This document shows positions 1 through 10,592 of a DNA stretch of 64,000 nucleotides, one piece after another. The position numbers and the translations under genes are program-made. Numbering within the stretch: position 1 is the stretch's first letter; each line of letters opens with the position of its first letter. Under the pieces are notes generated by a model. That model had not been told where the DNA came from, did not search any database, and worked only from the letters and a program-made list of their open reading frames with translations. The stretch comes from Mya arenaria (Eukaryota; Mollusca; Bivalvia; Myida; Myidae): positions 34,247,368-34,311,367 of the forward strand of contig NC_069136.1 in NCBI RefSeq assembly GCF_026914265.1, written 5' to 3'.

Positions 1-1364
1 CTAAACCAAGATCCTGGATTTGACCACACCATGTTTGAGTGGATGCTAGATGAAGCAAAGAGAAGAAACATACCAGAAAGTGAAATGATAGGTGGGATCA
101 TATTTGATGAGATGTCAATTCAAAGTGATGTTCAAATTAATAAAAATGGTGATGTTGTTGAATTAGTTGGATTTACCGATCTTGGAGAAGAAGGAGATTG
201 TGTAACACATTGAGAAAAGGAAGTTCTGATAAACACCTGGGCACGCATGTCCTGCAGCTATTATATCTTGGGATAACAGAGTTTCGCTTCCCCATAGCAC
301 ATTTGATAACACATAACATTCAAGCTTCTGAACTTAATGGATTATTTTGGAAAGCAGAGCAACTTCTATGGACATATGGATTTAAAGTATTGTATACATG
401 CATGGATGGAGCATCATGCAACAGATCCTTCATGCATATATGTGTAGAAGAAAACAATTACCAAAACTACAAATTCCTTTCACTTAATCCTTCTACATTT
501 CAACCAGTTATTTTGATGATGGACATCTCACATGTCATAAAAAAGGCTAGAAATAACATCATTAAAAGTGGTATTACTAACAAATCTACTCGACTTTTAA
601 AATTTCCCAGTGGTTATACTGTACACTGGCAAATGTTCATTGACTGCTACAAATGGGACCAACAAAACAGCCTTCAACTTCATCGAAAGTTAACCAATGA
701 ACATATTTTCCCAGATTCACAATTGAAAATGAGGAACCAACATGCAGAAGATGTGTTAAACACTGAAATGCTCCATGTACTCAATCAATTTAAGAACAGT
801 CTTGGAGAAAAGGGAGAAGTACTTAATGGGGTAATAGAACTCTTAGAACAAACTTCCCTGATGGTATCAATATTTCGGGACATGCGACCAATTAAAACAT
901 ACGATGACACTCGTTTAACTACTTTAAAAGACGTGAGCCAATGGTTTCTAGACTGGGAAAGACACACATATGAAAGTTCTATAGGCAAGACAGAATTGGC
1001 CAAAAAACTAATGTCAACACAGTGTCATGAAGACATACAGTCTTGTATTCAAGGTTTTCTAATGCTCTGTGAGTATGTCCTGAAAATGTCAAGAGAAATT
1101 TACATTACACCAGGACTGATAAATTCAGATGTTATTGAAAACATTTTCAATCAACAAAGGTCCACCTATAATGGTGCCAACACAAACCCCAATGCCCTGC
1201 AGTACAGAAAAACCATTAACAGTATATTGGTGGGACAAAATACAATATCCATGAAATCAAATGCTGGGAAACCCATCTCTAGCACCATTCCATTTACTGT
1301 TGAGATGAAAACTGAAAGGATACCAAAAAGAAAAAAAGCAACAGGGCAATGGTTCCAGTATTAA
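1..1364 (+). pseudogene. P-element-like (THAP9-type) transposase, C-terminal two thirds, frameshifted
   Basis: The reading frame is open from the window edge to 213 and continues in another frame from about 198 to the stop at 1364, roughly 445 codons in all. What is seen: a GGIIFDEMSI block holding the first acidic residue of an RNase-H-like fold, a D-G-A-S-C-N-R block, a MDISHVIKKARN block, and a C-terminal SDVIENIFNQQR...NPNALQY block. Together these are typical of P-element/THAP9-like transposases. The break at 196-201 looks like a 2-base TG gain (GATTGTGTAAC), because the protein pattern resumes immediately in the new frame. Family members also carry an N-terminal THAP DNA-binding domain, which would lie left of the window or be lost. 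No terminal repeats were found on the right side. It is inactive as it stands, unless the shift is an assembly error. Confidence 0.8.
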
Positions 1365-1486
1365 AGTCATCAGGGTGTAAAAGGTAAATTGAAAAATAAT
1401 GTTCCTATAATCAATTAATGTCTTTGGTCATTATATTAAATCTAAAATGCAATTAAAATGATTTTTGGTAACTTAGAACAATCCTT

Positions 1487-1562
1487 GTTAAGCCGGGGAT
1501 CGAACCTGAATCCCTCTGCGTTGAGAGGTGGACAATCTTTGCGACTCTGCCCCACTAATTGC
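1487..1562 (-). repeat. tRNA-like sequence, probable SINE head
   Basis: Read on the minus strand, this has a B-box-like GGTTCGATCCC followed by CGG. Upstream is a possible anticodon arm (CCTCT/AGAGG around a 6-base loop) and a weak A box (GGCAGAGTCG). The loop is one base short and the T stem is imperfect, so it is not a functional tRNA. A decayed tRNA-derived SINE head is the simplest reading. Confidence 0.45.
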
Positions 1563-2105
1563 ACTGCATTACATTTATTTGTTACAACCTGTGATATTAT
1601 GTACATTTTGTATGCATTTCAAATAAAAATATACCTTTTTACAGCTCTGCAACAACTAATATCCGGAGTTGTGGCTTGGGAAGGCTCGTTCATGAACTCC
1701 ATAACAGACTGTGGAGGGGGAATGATATATCGGGGGTGGAAGTTTATCACTCGGAGACCAGAAGATGCAGTTGCCCTAGATATTGCCACAGCGAGCTGAC
1801 CGGCCTTGAATATATCCCTACAGTCAACCTCAACACTGAAATACGTGAAGGTATATTACATTTTATATGAGGATACCAATATAGATAATTATACTAAATG
1901 GCACTTGGATTCATTGTTATCCATGACACAATTAGACTAGAATCACTTTCTAGTCTGCTTCCTCTGTCTAACCATGACCAAGTGTCCATGTGTATGTTCC
2001 TTGACTGGGACTCAAAATGTGGTCTTCATGGTTAGGAGGGGGATATTGTACCTCAAAGCTGTCAGGTTTGTCTGAATTGAATTACTCACTGGATAAAATG
2101 TTCTA
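1563..2105. other. spacer with a possible decayed exon
   Basis: The stretch about 1640-1860 is less AT-rich than its surroundings and is open in two plus frames. One of them reads LVHELHNRLWRG and then LTGLEYIPTVNLNTE. This faintly recalls the C-terminal part of the DDE integrase-like domain of animal transposons, but the match is too weak to assign. The rest holds nothing recognisable. Confidence 0.2.
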
Positions 2106-3795
2106 AATCTCAACTTCCAAACCTGGTCAATGTCATCCCTTGTGCTTTATGGATGGTGATGCCAAATCCAAGCTTCAGAAGATATTGCTCTCTTACAGCT
2201 ATGCCTTTATTCAGCTCCTGACTATAAACTGAAATTTAAAAATGTGATCATGTGATAAATTACAAACGCTAACATTAAAAACCGAGCTTTTGTTTATTCC
2301 TAAACTGCAAGAAATGATTAATAGTGTTGGCAAGCCCAACCCTTTTACACATAGAATATATAAAAATGGAATTTATAAGGATTCCCCATTCAGGAGACTT
2401 GAAATTGTCTGAATGCTATAATTTTTCTTAAAGCTGCACTCTCACAGATACACTGTTTTTACAATTTTATTTATATTATGTCTTAGAATGAGGAAATTTG
2501 TTCATAATTATCTGCAAACCAGTGATAAAACTCTACTCACAAATCATCAGATCACAGCTTCTATTTCTGTTCAAAAATTTTTTTTTAAGGCTTTAAGTGT
2601 AAATATTGGTTTAACAAAAATGAATAAAACATCTTTTTTTGAACTTGAATATAGAAATGACTGGTTTCTATACATTTTCGCATAAATTGGAGTGTTCCAA
2701 GACAAAAATAAAAATAAAAGTTGTCAAAACGTTCAATCTGTGAGATTGCAGCTTTAATACTGTAAAATATTAGCTAACATTTTTCATTTTTACAAGCAAA
2801 CATAAAAATATGCACAGCCAAAATTCAACATCTTCAAGGAAGGCTTTACCTGTAAATTTGACCTTGGGTATCCTTGTTACCAGGTTCACTGATGGAAAAT
2901 TTATAACTAGTCCAGAATCATCTACTTCACTAACGTAACCACTCAGTCCATTGACAAGAGTCTTAGACAAATTCCTCAGAAGTATAACTGGGCAGCTTTT
3001 CTTTATCCATAATAGCCGAGGGCAGTAAGTTTGGCAAGATCTTTTGCTCTGAAACTCAAATATCGTTTCGGGAAAATTGATCAGACATTTCCTATATAAT
3101 CATCTACATAATCATTTCTTGAAAAGAGCTTTACACTTCTGGACCCCTCTTGTACCGTTATTGGCCTGCTTAATTCCAAAATAAATTGTTCACTCTCTTG
3201 TGATGATTTTCCATGAGAGATCTCATTTATTGCCTTAATGAAACTTTCCTCATTTTGCCTTATTGTTTCTTTAAGAATAACACGGTTAGGAAACATTGAT
3301 TTAAAGTATTTTGACTGGAAACAGTATTTCCCTGTGTCGCCATAGGATGTATTGGCGACAGGTGAAAGTTGGAAAAAAATCCCCACAAAATATGATTTGA
3401 ACTCCACCAAAGATAGCAGATGGGTCTTTCATTTGAAAAACTTGTAGAATAGTGTTAAACACTTATTCGCTAATCATTGAGCACTCATCAAGAATGACAG
3501 TATCAACCTTGTTTATGTTGTCAATAACATAGTCATATTATGGATTGTTTTTTAGTATTATTAGTACTATTTCAGTAGGCCCATCAGATATGCCAGTGAA
3601 CTGGTGAATCGTGCATGCATTTTCCTTTTAAACGTTGCAGGCAATGCCCGTTGAACAAGTAATTTGGACCGATTTTCCTCTTGCTTTCAATTGTTTAGCA
3701 ATTTCATTTACGACAAAACAGCAAAAGAAGGTTATGACCTTCGAGCGTAATGTCCATTGCTGCTTGTTGAAGTTGATTTATTCTAGAGGCGACGA
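2106..3795 (-). pseudogene. PIF1-like DNA helicase pseudogene, split by a MITE
   Basis: Reading the minus strand from about 3795 to 2106 gives PIF1-like helicase blocks in the correct order. First comes a stretch with QLKARGKSVQITCSTGIACN (motif Ia side). Then come Walker B VILDECSMIS at about 3470-3500, motif III GDFFQLSPV near 3360-3380, and the IRQNEESFIKAINEI block near 3230-3270. Next is LSKTLVNGLSGYV near 2930-2960 and finally LGFGITIHKAQGMTL (motif V/VI side) near 2120-2175. Damage seen: the Walker A loop GxxGxGK expected before the Ia-side block is absent around 3705-3740, there is an in-frame stop at 3463-3465, and a frameshift lies in the A-run at 3374-3380. There are further stops, and a MITE at 2428-2758 separates the last two blocks. 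PIF1-like genes are both host helicases and parts of Helitron elements; the source cannot be told here. It is dead. Confidence 0.85.
2428..2758. mobile_element. MITE, family 1 (TIR AAGCTGCACTCTCACAGAT)
   Basis: The left end TTAAAGCTGCACTCTCACAG is mirrored at the right end by ATCTGTGAGATTGCAGCTTT, and TTAA sits at both ends. The interior is AT-rich and has no coding potential. Related copies lie at 39913-40273, 48144-48864 and 62332-62667. It interrupts the PIF1-like pseudogene. TTAA may be the target duplication or part of the terminal repeat; one copy cannot decide. Confidence 0.8.
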
Positions 3796-3799
3796 TTAT

Positions 3800-4763
3800 A
3801 ACGCACTGTTATTGTTTATATAAATGTGTACATGTGCGTAATTGGCTTTATACCGTTTCTCAATATTACAGGTTAGACGTAATCGGGAACCAACGTCGAC
3901 TCAGCTGAAATCACTTGTTACCGCTTATTGTGTTACCAGATGTCTTCAAGATGGGAATCAGTAGCAACCAATGAAATAGCTTGTGACAAATATTTTGATG
4001 ATGTAATACTGAGTAAAATGTCAACTCAAATGATGGTGAAAGTAAAAGAAAAACTATTTTACGTTAGTATGTTGGATTAAGACAATATTTGTGCGCCAGA
4101 CTTAGTGCGAATAACAGTGTATGTATAGTTTTAACGAAAAGCACCGATAGTTAAGCCGGATACTAGCGTCAAGTACTGATTTAGTGACGAAAATGGTGTT
4201 GCGACTTCTCGATGGACTAACCAAAACTGGACTATATTTCCAAAGTTGTTCGGCGATTGTGGAAATATGCGTGAACAAATGTTTTTAAGATAAATGTTTT
4301 TTGGTAGAGACTTTTGTTGGCTATGTAATAATGCTTAGTTTTATTAATTTAACGGAAAATGCTCTTTAAAAAAATAGCCTTAATTAAAGTCATGTGGAAA
4401 ACAGGCAGTTTTGAAGCTGGAAACCTTGTTAGTGTATTATGTTTATATAGTGGGTTTTTCAGTTAAATACATTTATGGTGTCATATTTCACAAATATACA
4501 ACATCTTAACCATGTGCTGGCCACCTTTGATCAGGACCAGGTCGAAGTTTTCTTTAAAGGCGCAACAATACATCTTTTAGATTTATAGATACGTGGCCAC
4601 ATATTCCATAGTTTAAAAAACGCCAAAATATCGCTAATATCTTGTATCTTTACCTTAAACATATGCATGTTTTAATAATTAAATTCAAATCAGTTAAATA
4701 CAATAATGCATTCAAATTAAAAAGGCATCAACCTATGTTATACGCCATTAATATTCAAACATA
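3800..4763. other. no feature seen
   Basis: AT-rich sequence with stops in all frames. No repeat, RNA gene or motif is recognised. Confidence 0.6.
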
Positions 4764-4948
4764 AACAGTCGAAACTCGCTATCTTGTACTTACTCTGTCA
4801 TCTCAATGTTCTGGTTATTTCGAACTTTTTTTTTTCGAATGCGTTGAGTTAATTGAAACAAGTTCTGAATTCGGTTGTGTCCAATGTTCGTTATCTCGAA
4901 GTATTTCCCGAGGTCCCAACGTCTTCGACATAGCGAGTGTTTACTGTA
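4764..4948. mobile_element. pogo/Tigger-like MITE
   Basis: The ends ACAGTCGAAACTCGCTAT and ATAGCGAGTGTTTACTGT are inverted repeats. The interior holds further degenerate CTATCTCGAA-like pieces. The CAGT-type ends and nearby TA dinucleotides fit a Tc1/mariner-pogo type non-autonomous element. The family assignment is inference from the ends only. Confidence 0.55.
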
Positions 4949-5129
4949 TATGCTGTTGGATGTATGTTTCCCTTACTACTAAATAAGGTTTACATAACAC
5001 TTTATTTGCTACAATGTAAACTAATAATATTATTGTGTGATCAAACCTTTCCTTTTACACCACAACTATACGCTATATATCGGAAAACCATCTTAAAAAT
5101 GATAAAATAACAAAACGTATAATCTTACA

Positions 5130-5310
5130 TCTTTATCATCATCATTAGCATGATCATCATCATTATCATCATCAATATCATCATCATGATCATCACCATT
5201 ATCATCATCATCATCATGATCATCAGCATGATCGTCATCATGATCATCATCATGATCATCATCATCATCATCATCATCATCATCGATGATCGCCATCATC
5301 ATCATCAACT
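5130..5310. repeat. (ATC/GAT)n microsatellite
   Basis: Imperfect trinucleotide repeat of ATC with interspersed GATC. It produces poly-Asp or poly-His reading frames that are not genes. Block B has a (CAT)n tract in the matching position (43341-43417). Confidence 0.9.
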
Positions 5311-5312
5311 TT

Positions 5313-5412
5313 GGCTATGACATTTCGACATCAAAACTTTGGCTATGACATTTCGACATCAAAACTTTGGCTAAGACATTTCAACATTGAAACTTTAGCT
5401 ATGGCAGTTCGA
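5313..5412. repeat. short run of the 28-bp minisatellite
   Basis: Between three and four units of CTTTGGCTATGACATTTCGA plus 8 bases. This is the same unit that reaches about 65 copies at 8755-10592. In both places the array ends in a variant CTATGxCATTTCGACGT and passes into the same flanking sequence, so the two arrays are allelic-like copies within paralogous blocks. Confidence 0.8.
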
Positions 5413-6567
5413 CGTTACGATTATATAATTGTTTTCTTTATCAATATCATAGAGTAAGTCTGAATATACTGACACCACATTGAGAAAAAACTGCCTTTAA
5501 TCGCAACACAAGTAAACAAAAATCATAAGATTTACATATTTTTATTTCAATAACTTCAAAAATAATCAAAACAAACAGAATTATAAACTAATTAAATCCC
5601 TCGGCTGCCAATCACGTGACCTTTGTTGTGATAAAGTAGAAAAACGAATATCTGCAGTGTCGACGAGCGCCGATAAGTTTTCATATTTTTCATCTGTAAT
5701 CAGTATTTTGTCTCAAATTTTAACGGCCATGTTCTAGAGCCAATTTTCCTCGAAATGTTGATACAATTCTTTCTACAGTATTCGCCGGAGTTTGTTTCAT
5801 TACTTTGCAGAAAGTTTTCAATCGAGCGCATGTGCCTCTGATTTATATGGTTAAATTGGCGAACCGATGTGTTTCTTCCTCCGTGAGGTCAATCCAAGGC
5901 AGATCATACAATGAAAAGTCAAGTAAAATGTCGACTTGATATTCAAAAAGTGTTCAAAAACGGGCTTTTTCCAGAAAGGTCTAAAAAGATTACAAAGATA
6001 AAAAATGAAAAAATAATAAAGTAGGCGAACAAAAATAAATGGATAAAGTAGGCTTACTGTTTAAAGAAATATTTATTAATGTTAGTATATGAGAGACCCG
6101 TCTTTTTTCTTATGAAAAGTATTGTTGCATATTTAACGCATTATTAGTTATGGAAGGTGACCAGAAACTGTACGCGGACTGTGGAAAACGTTTCCGGAGC
6201 AAGTCAGCAAGACACTCAGTCCATCGCAGATGACATCGAAACGACGCCAAGTTCCGATGATGTGACATATCATTTTATACATCTCACTAGCAAATATGTA
6301 AAGAAGAGTGATTCAAACAAACATCATTTTTATACAAAAGCAAGAAATGATAAAATCGTGAAACATGAAAAGCCTTACTGGCGAGGAACTTTCCGTGGAT
6401 GGAATTCAGGAACTTATCAGGAGTAAAATTAGGTGCTTACCACGAGTAAAATTAGGAGCAATAGTTTCATTTTTATACAGTTTTAAGATATATCAGTGTG
6501 TAAATTTTTAAATGAGTAATTTTGAAAATGACATCTCATTATTATTACTATTATCATATTATTATTA

Positions 6568-6644
<77 letters not shown>

Positions 6645-7020
6645 ACCTGGAATTCATTTATAAATAATGCTCACACGACCATGGTGATTGAAATAATACA
6701 CGAATGCGACGCGCGGGTTTATTTATATTTTTAGCAGCAACACTAGCATCCTGAACGGCTCGCACTTTAAAACGGATTCTAATATTATTGACATAACATT
6801 TCATCACAGTTTAATAATATTATATCAATAATATTGAGGACATTTATTTGGTTTGTCAAAATTTATCTTACGCGTCAGTCAATACATTACTCTGGAAGGT
6901 GTATCATAAAGAATCTTAGGGATTGTGTTCGTACCTATTAAAGTATGATTTTCTGTCCTAGGGGTGTTTCATCATATTTTAATCAATTGTATTTAGAATC
7001 ATTAAACTGTGATGAAATAG
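5400..7020. repeat. paralogous block, copy 0 (3' flank without the TRIM-like gene)
   Basis: Shared pieces occur in the same order as in blocks A, B and C, though B lacks the last two. They are: CATTGAGAA...TTTAATCGCAACACAA (about 5480-5580), AAACAAACATC...GCAAG.AATGATAAAATCGTGAA (about 6315-6370), one or two units of the 23-bp array (about 6410-6465), and CCATGGTGATTGAAATAATA (about 6680) with the GCGACGCGCGGGTT region. The last is CTCTGGAAGGTGT.TCATAAA...GATTTTCTGTCCTAGG (about 6890-6965). After about 7000 the similarity stops where the other copies carry the TRIM-like gene. A stretch of about 690 bp (5600-6290) is extra relative to block A. Confidence 0.75.
6538..6643. repeat. (TTA)n microsatellite
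   Basis: Nearly perfect TTA/ATT trinucleotide run of about 100 bases. Block A has a short ATT run at about 11308-11320 in the equivalent position. Confidence 0.95.
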
Positions 7021-7256
7021 TATATCAATGCTATTAGAATCAGTTTTCTAAATTAATCGGACAAACACTATTGTTACAAATAAAGAAGAATGATGAAATG
7101 CAATATATTCATTCTTTTTCAAAGCATCCTCAGTGTCTAACATTGAAGAACATAAATCGCTTGGAGCCTTGGCTGTGTGCTTGTCCGATCTTATTTCTAT
7201 ACAGATATTACTACATAGTTGCATGTATATATCAATTCATTGTGTGTCCCTTAAAG

Positions 7257-8250
7257 GTACGTAAGCCCAAAGTAGAGCGTCAACGCCGTGACAGGATGAA
7301 CGCGAGTACTGACCGTCTCACGTTCCTTATCGCTGACACCATCCGACAACAGGAACGCCCCGACATGACATTTTATGAAGGTTGAAACTTGAAACGCAGA
7401 CTTAGTAAGCCAGCATTTTGTGTATACGTACGATGATTTTGCAATGCTAATACATATATTAAATTATCACTAAAATATGGATAGCGAGAAAAAAATAAGA
7501 TGACATATATCAAAACCTCATGGAAATTTATTGCATATAAATGGGAGGTTGCGTGATTTAAAAAAAATCCACAAATTGTATCTTCATTTTATTTTCATTT
7601 CACCAATGTCGCGTGTGGACAAGGCGGACATCCTTGAGCTGACCGTGTTCCATTTGACACTGCTCCAGCATCAGCCGAGAATCACCCGCATCGCAACCAA
7701 AGCCACGGACGCCGAACCTCCTCCGAAAAATCCTACCACACCGGTTTCAGGGATTGCGCACAAGAGACAGTCATCTTTATAGCTGCAAATGGGCTTGTGG
7801 TCCGATGGTAGCGACCATCCTACGTGGACATTTGAGTGGGGTCTTTGCGCAGAAGCTGACTAGGGGCCAGGCTGCTGAAGGAGGACTTGAGGAATTTGAA
7901 AATCAGATTTCGCAGATAGATTCGGTCGCCCTATACATATACTTATCCAAGCCATTAGTTACTGGCCGTTTTCATGTCAACGCCGTGATATTCTGACGAG
8001 GGGTTGAGAGGGTTGACGGGTCAAATTCCAACTTCCTCCATGAGAACCCAAAAATGTTCGCCGATCTCGAGTATGGTGAAAGGCCACGAAGACGTCATCA
8101 TACATCACTCCAGCACTTCCTGTTCAAGATTTTCCAGTCTTGACGTGTTAACTGACATTCAATCTTTAGGATCAGGTGGCTTTGTTTCATTTGACCGAAG
8201 TGAGAACGACGTAGTTAGTTAAATGTCCAAAGAAGGGAATGCATAGCACC
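7257..8250 (+). pseudogene. HES-type bHLH-Orange transcription factor remnant (copy 1)
   Basis: Exon-like segment 7257-7382 follows CCCTTAAAG and reads RKPKVERQRRDRMNASTDRL, the basic region and helix 1 of a Hairy/E(spl) protein. After about 220 bp, 7609-7670 reads SRVDKADILELTVFHLTLLQ, which is loop/helix 2. The gap matches the intron position usual in HES genes. About 60 bases on, in another frame, SYHTGFRDCAQETVIFIAAN (7731-7790) matches the start of the Orange domain. Damage seen: the pyrimidine-rich end of the intron (CATTTTATTTTCATTTCACC) lacks an AG, there is a frame change between helix 2 and Orange, and a further shift and stop near 7800. The block 8040-8115 (MFADLEYGERPRRRHH) matches the second copy at 30960-31560. 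HES proteins are nuclear repressors with a C-terminal WRPW motif; none is seen here. Confidence 0.7.
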
Positions 8251-8255
8251 CGTGG

Positions 8256-8754
8256 TAAAAAGTTGATTGGTATTTAGTCAATGTATGTTTGTATGTATAC
8301 AAGCTGTTCATGGATATTTTTATAGAAATGTTTAATGAAACATTCATGTAGGTGATTGGCAGCCATAAAAAATGAAGGAATTTTGCCATTTGCCAGAGGG
8401 TTTAACTCCTTCCCCTCATAAATCCCGTTGTGTACCAAATATACTTCAGCTGCTATTCGAATCATGCGCAACAACTGCCATAAATTTATATCTTGAGACT
8501 ACGTACTAAATATAGCGTTTATTTCTAGGTTCCGCCTACCACGTAGCACCCTCTAGGGCCCCGAATACTTACTACAAGCCTCTGAATATAGAGTACTTAA
8601 AAGGGGGTTTCTGCCTCATAGCAGTCTCCATCAGTATTTAGGTACCATCGTGAACAACCTCATTAAAACCCCCAAACATGCATCGACAGCGGTTTCTCAG
8701 TATCACTTGTTTATAACAGTAATCATTGAAACAGTGTATACATATACATACATA
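8256..8754. other. no feature seen
   Basis: Mixed-composition spacer between the HES remnant and the 28-bp array. A 66-codon minus-strand frame (8274-8474) resembles nothing recognisable. Confidence 0.5.
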
Positions 8755-10592
8755 GAAACCTTTGCTATGACATTTCTATATTGAATCCTTTGTCATGACA
8801 TTTCCATATTGAAACCTTTGTCATGACATTTCCATATTGAAACCTTTGCAATGGCATTTCCATATTGAAACCTTTGCAATGACATTTCCATATTGAAACC
8901 TTTGCTATGACATTCCCATTTTGAAACCTTTTCTATAACATTACCATATTGAAACCTTTGCTATGATATTTCTATATTGAAACCTTTGTTATGACATTTC
9001 CAAATTGAATCCTTTGTTATGATATTTCCATATTGAAACCTTTGCTATGACATTTCCATATTGAAACCTTTGTTATGACATTTCTATATTGAAACCTTTG
9101 AAATTACATTTCAATATTGAAACCTTTACTATGACATTACATACTGAAAGCTTTGTTATGACATTTCGATATTGAATCCTTTGCTATGGCATTTCCATAT
9201 TGAAATCTTTGTTATGATATTTCCATTTTGAAATCTTTCTTATGACATTTTCTTATTGAAACCTTTGCTATGACAATTCCATATTGAAACCTTTCCTATG
9301 ACATTTCCATTTTGAAACCTTTGCAATTACATTTCCATATTGAAACATTTGTTATAACATTTCCATATTGAGATCTTTGCTATGACATTTCGACATTTGC
9401 ACTTTAGCTATTACATTTCCATATTGAATTCTTTGCTATGACATTTTCTTATTAAAACCTTTGCTATGACAATTCCATATTGAACACTTTGATATGACAT
9501 TTCCGTATTGAATCCTTAGCAATGACATTTCCATATTGAATCCTTTGTTATGGCATTTCCATATTGAATTCTTTGCTATAACATTTCCATATTGAATCCT
9601 TTGCTATGACATTTCCATATTGAATCCTTTGCTTTGACATTTCCGTATCAAATCCTTTGCTATGACATTTCGATAATTAATCCATTGCTATAACATTTCA
9701 ATATTGAAATCTTTGCTATGCCATTTCCATATTGGAACATTTGCTATGACATTTCCGTATCGAATCCTTTGCTATGACATTTCGATATCGAATCCATTGC
9801 TATGACATTTCCATATTGAAACCTCTGCTATGAAATTTCCGTATCGACTCCATTGCTATGACATTTTGATATTGAATCAAATGCTATGACATTTCCATAT
9901 TGAAACCTCTGCTATGACATTTCCGTATTCAATCCTTTGCTATGACATTTCTGTATTAAATCCTTTGCTATGACATTTTTATATTGAAGCCTTTGCTATG
10001 ACATTTCCATATAGAAACATTTGCTTTGACATTTCCATATTGAATCTTTTGACATGACATTTCCATATTGAAACCTTTGTTATGGCATTTCGATATTGAA
10101 ACCTTTGCAAGACATTTTCATATTGAATCCTTTGTTATGACATTTCCATATTGAAACCTTTGCTATGATATTCCCAGATTGAAACCTTTGCTACGACATT
10201 TCCATATTGGAACATTTGCTATGACATTTCCGTATCGAATTCTTTGCTATGACATTACTATATTGAATCCTTTGTTATGACATTTCCATATTGAAACCTT
10301 TGTTATGACATTTCGATTTTGAATCCTTTGCTATTACATTACTATATTGAATCCTTTGTTATGACATTTCTATATTGAATCCTTTGTTATGACATTTCCA
10401 TATTGAATCTTTTGTTATGACATTTCGGTTTTGAATCCTTTGCTATGACATTACCATATTGAATCCTTTGCTATGACATTTCGATATTGAAACCTTTGCT
10501 ATGACATTTCCATATTGCATCCTTTTTTATGACATTTCCATATTGAAACATTTGTTATGACATTGTGACATTTGCACTCTAGCTATGACATT
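8755..10592. repeat. 28-bp minisatellite, about 65 copies
   Basis: Head-to-tail units of consensus CCTTTGCTATGACATTTCCA plus TATTGAAA. Two successive TCCATATT matches are exactly 28 bp apart (8831 and 8859). Units vary mostly at CC/CG/CT before ATATT, at GAAAC versus GAATC, and at GCTAT versus GTTAT. The period is not a multiple of three and stops are frequent, so it is not coding. The array abuts the flank of block A. Confidence 0.95.

Noticed and set aside
785-1003. Minus-strand 72-codon frame
   Set aside because: Antisense shadow of the transposase.
5093-5308. Poly-Asp/His minus-strand frame
   Set aside because: Produced entirely by the ATC/GAT microsatellite.
6522-6734. Poly-Ile plus-strand frame
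   Set aside because: Produced by the TTA microsatellite.
8755-10592. CRISPR-like regular repeats (also at 43876-45180)
   Set aside because: Units abut directly with no spacers, and the context is a eukaryotic genome; these are minisatellites.
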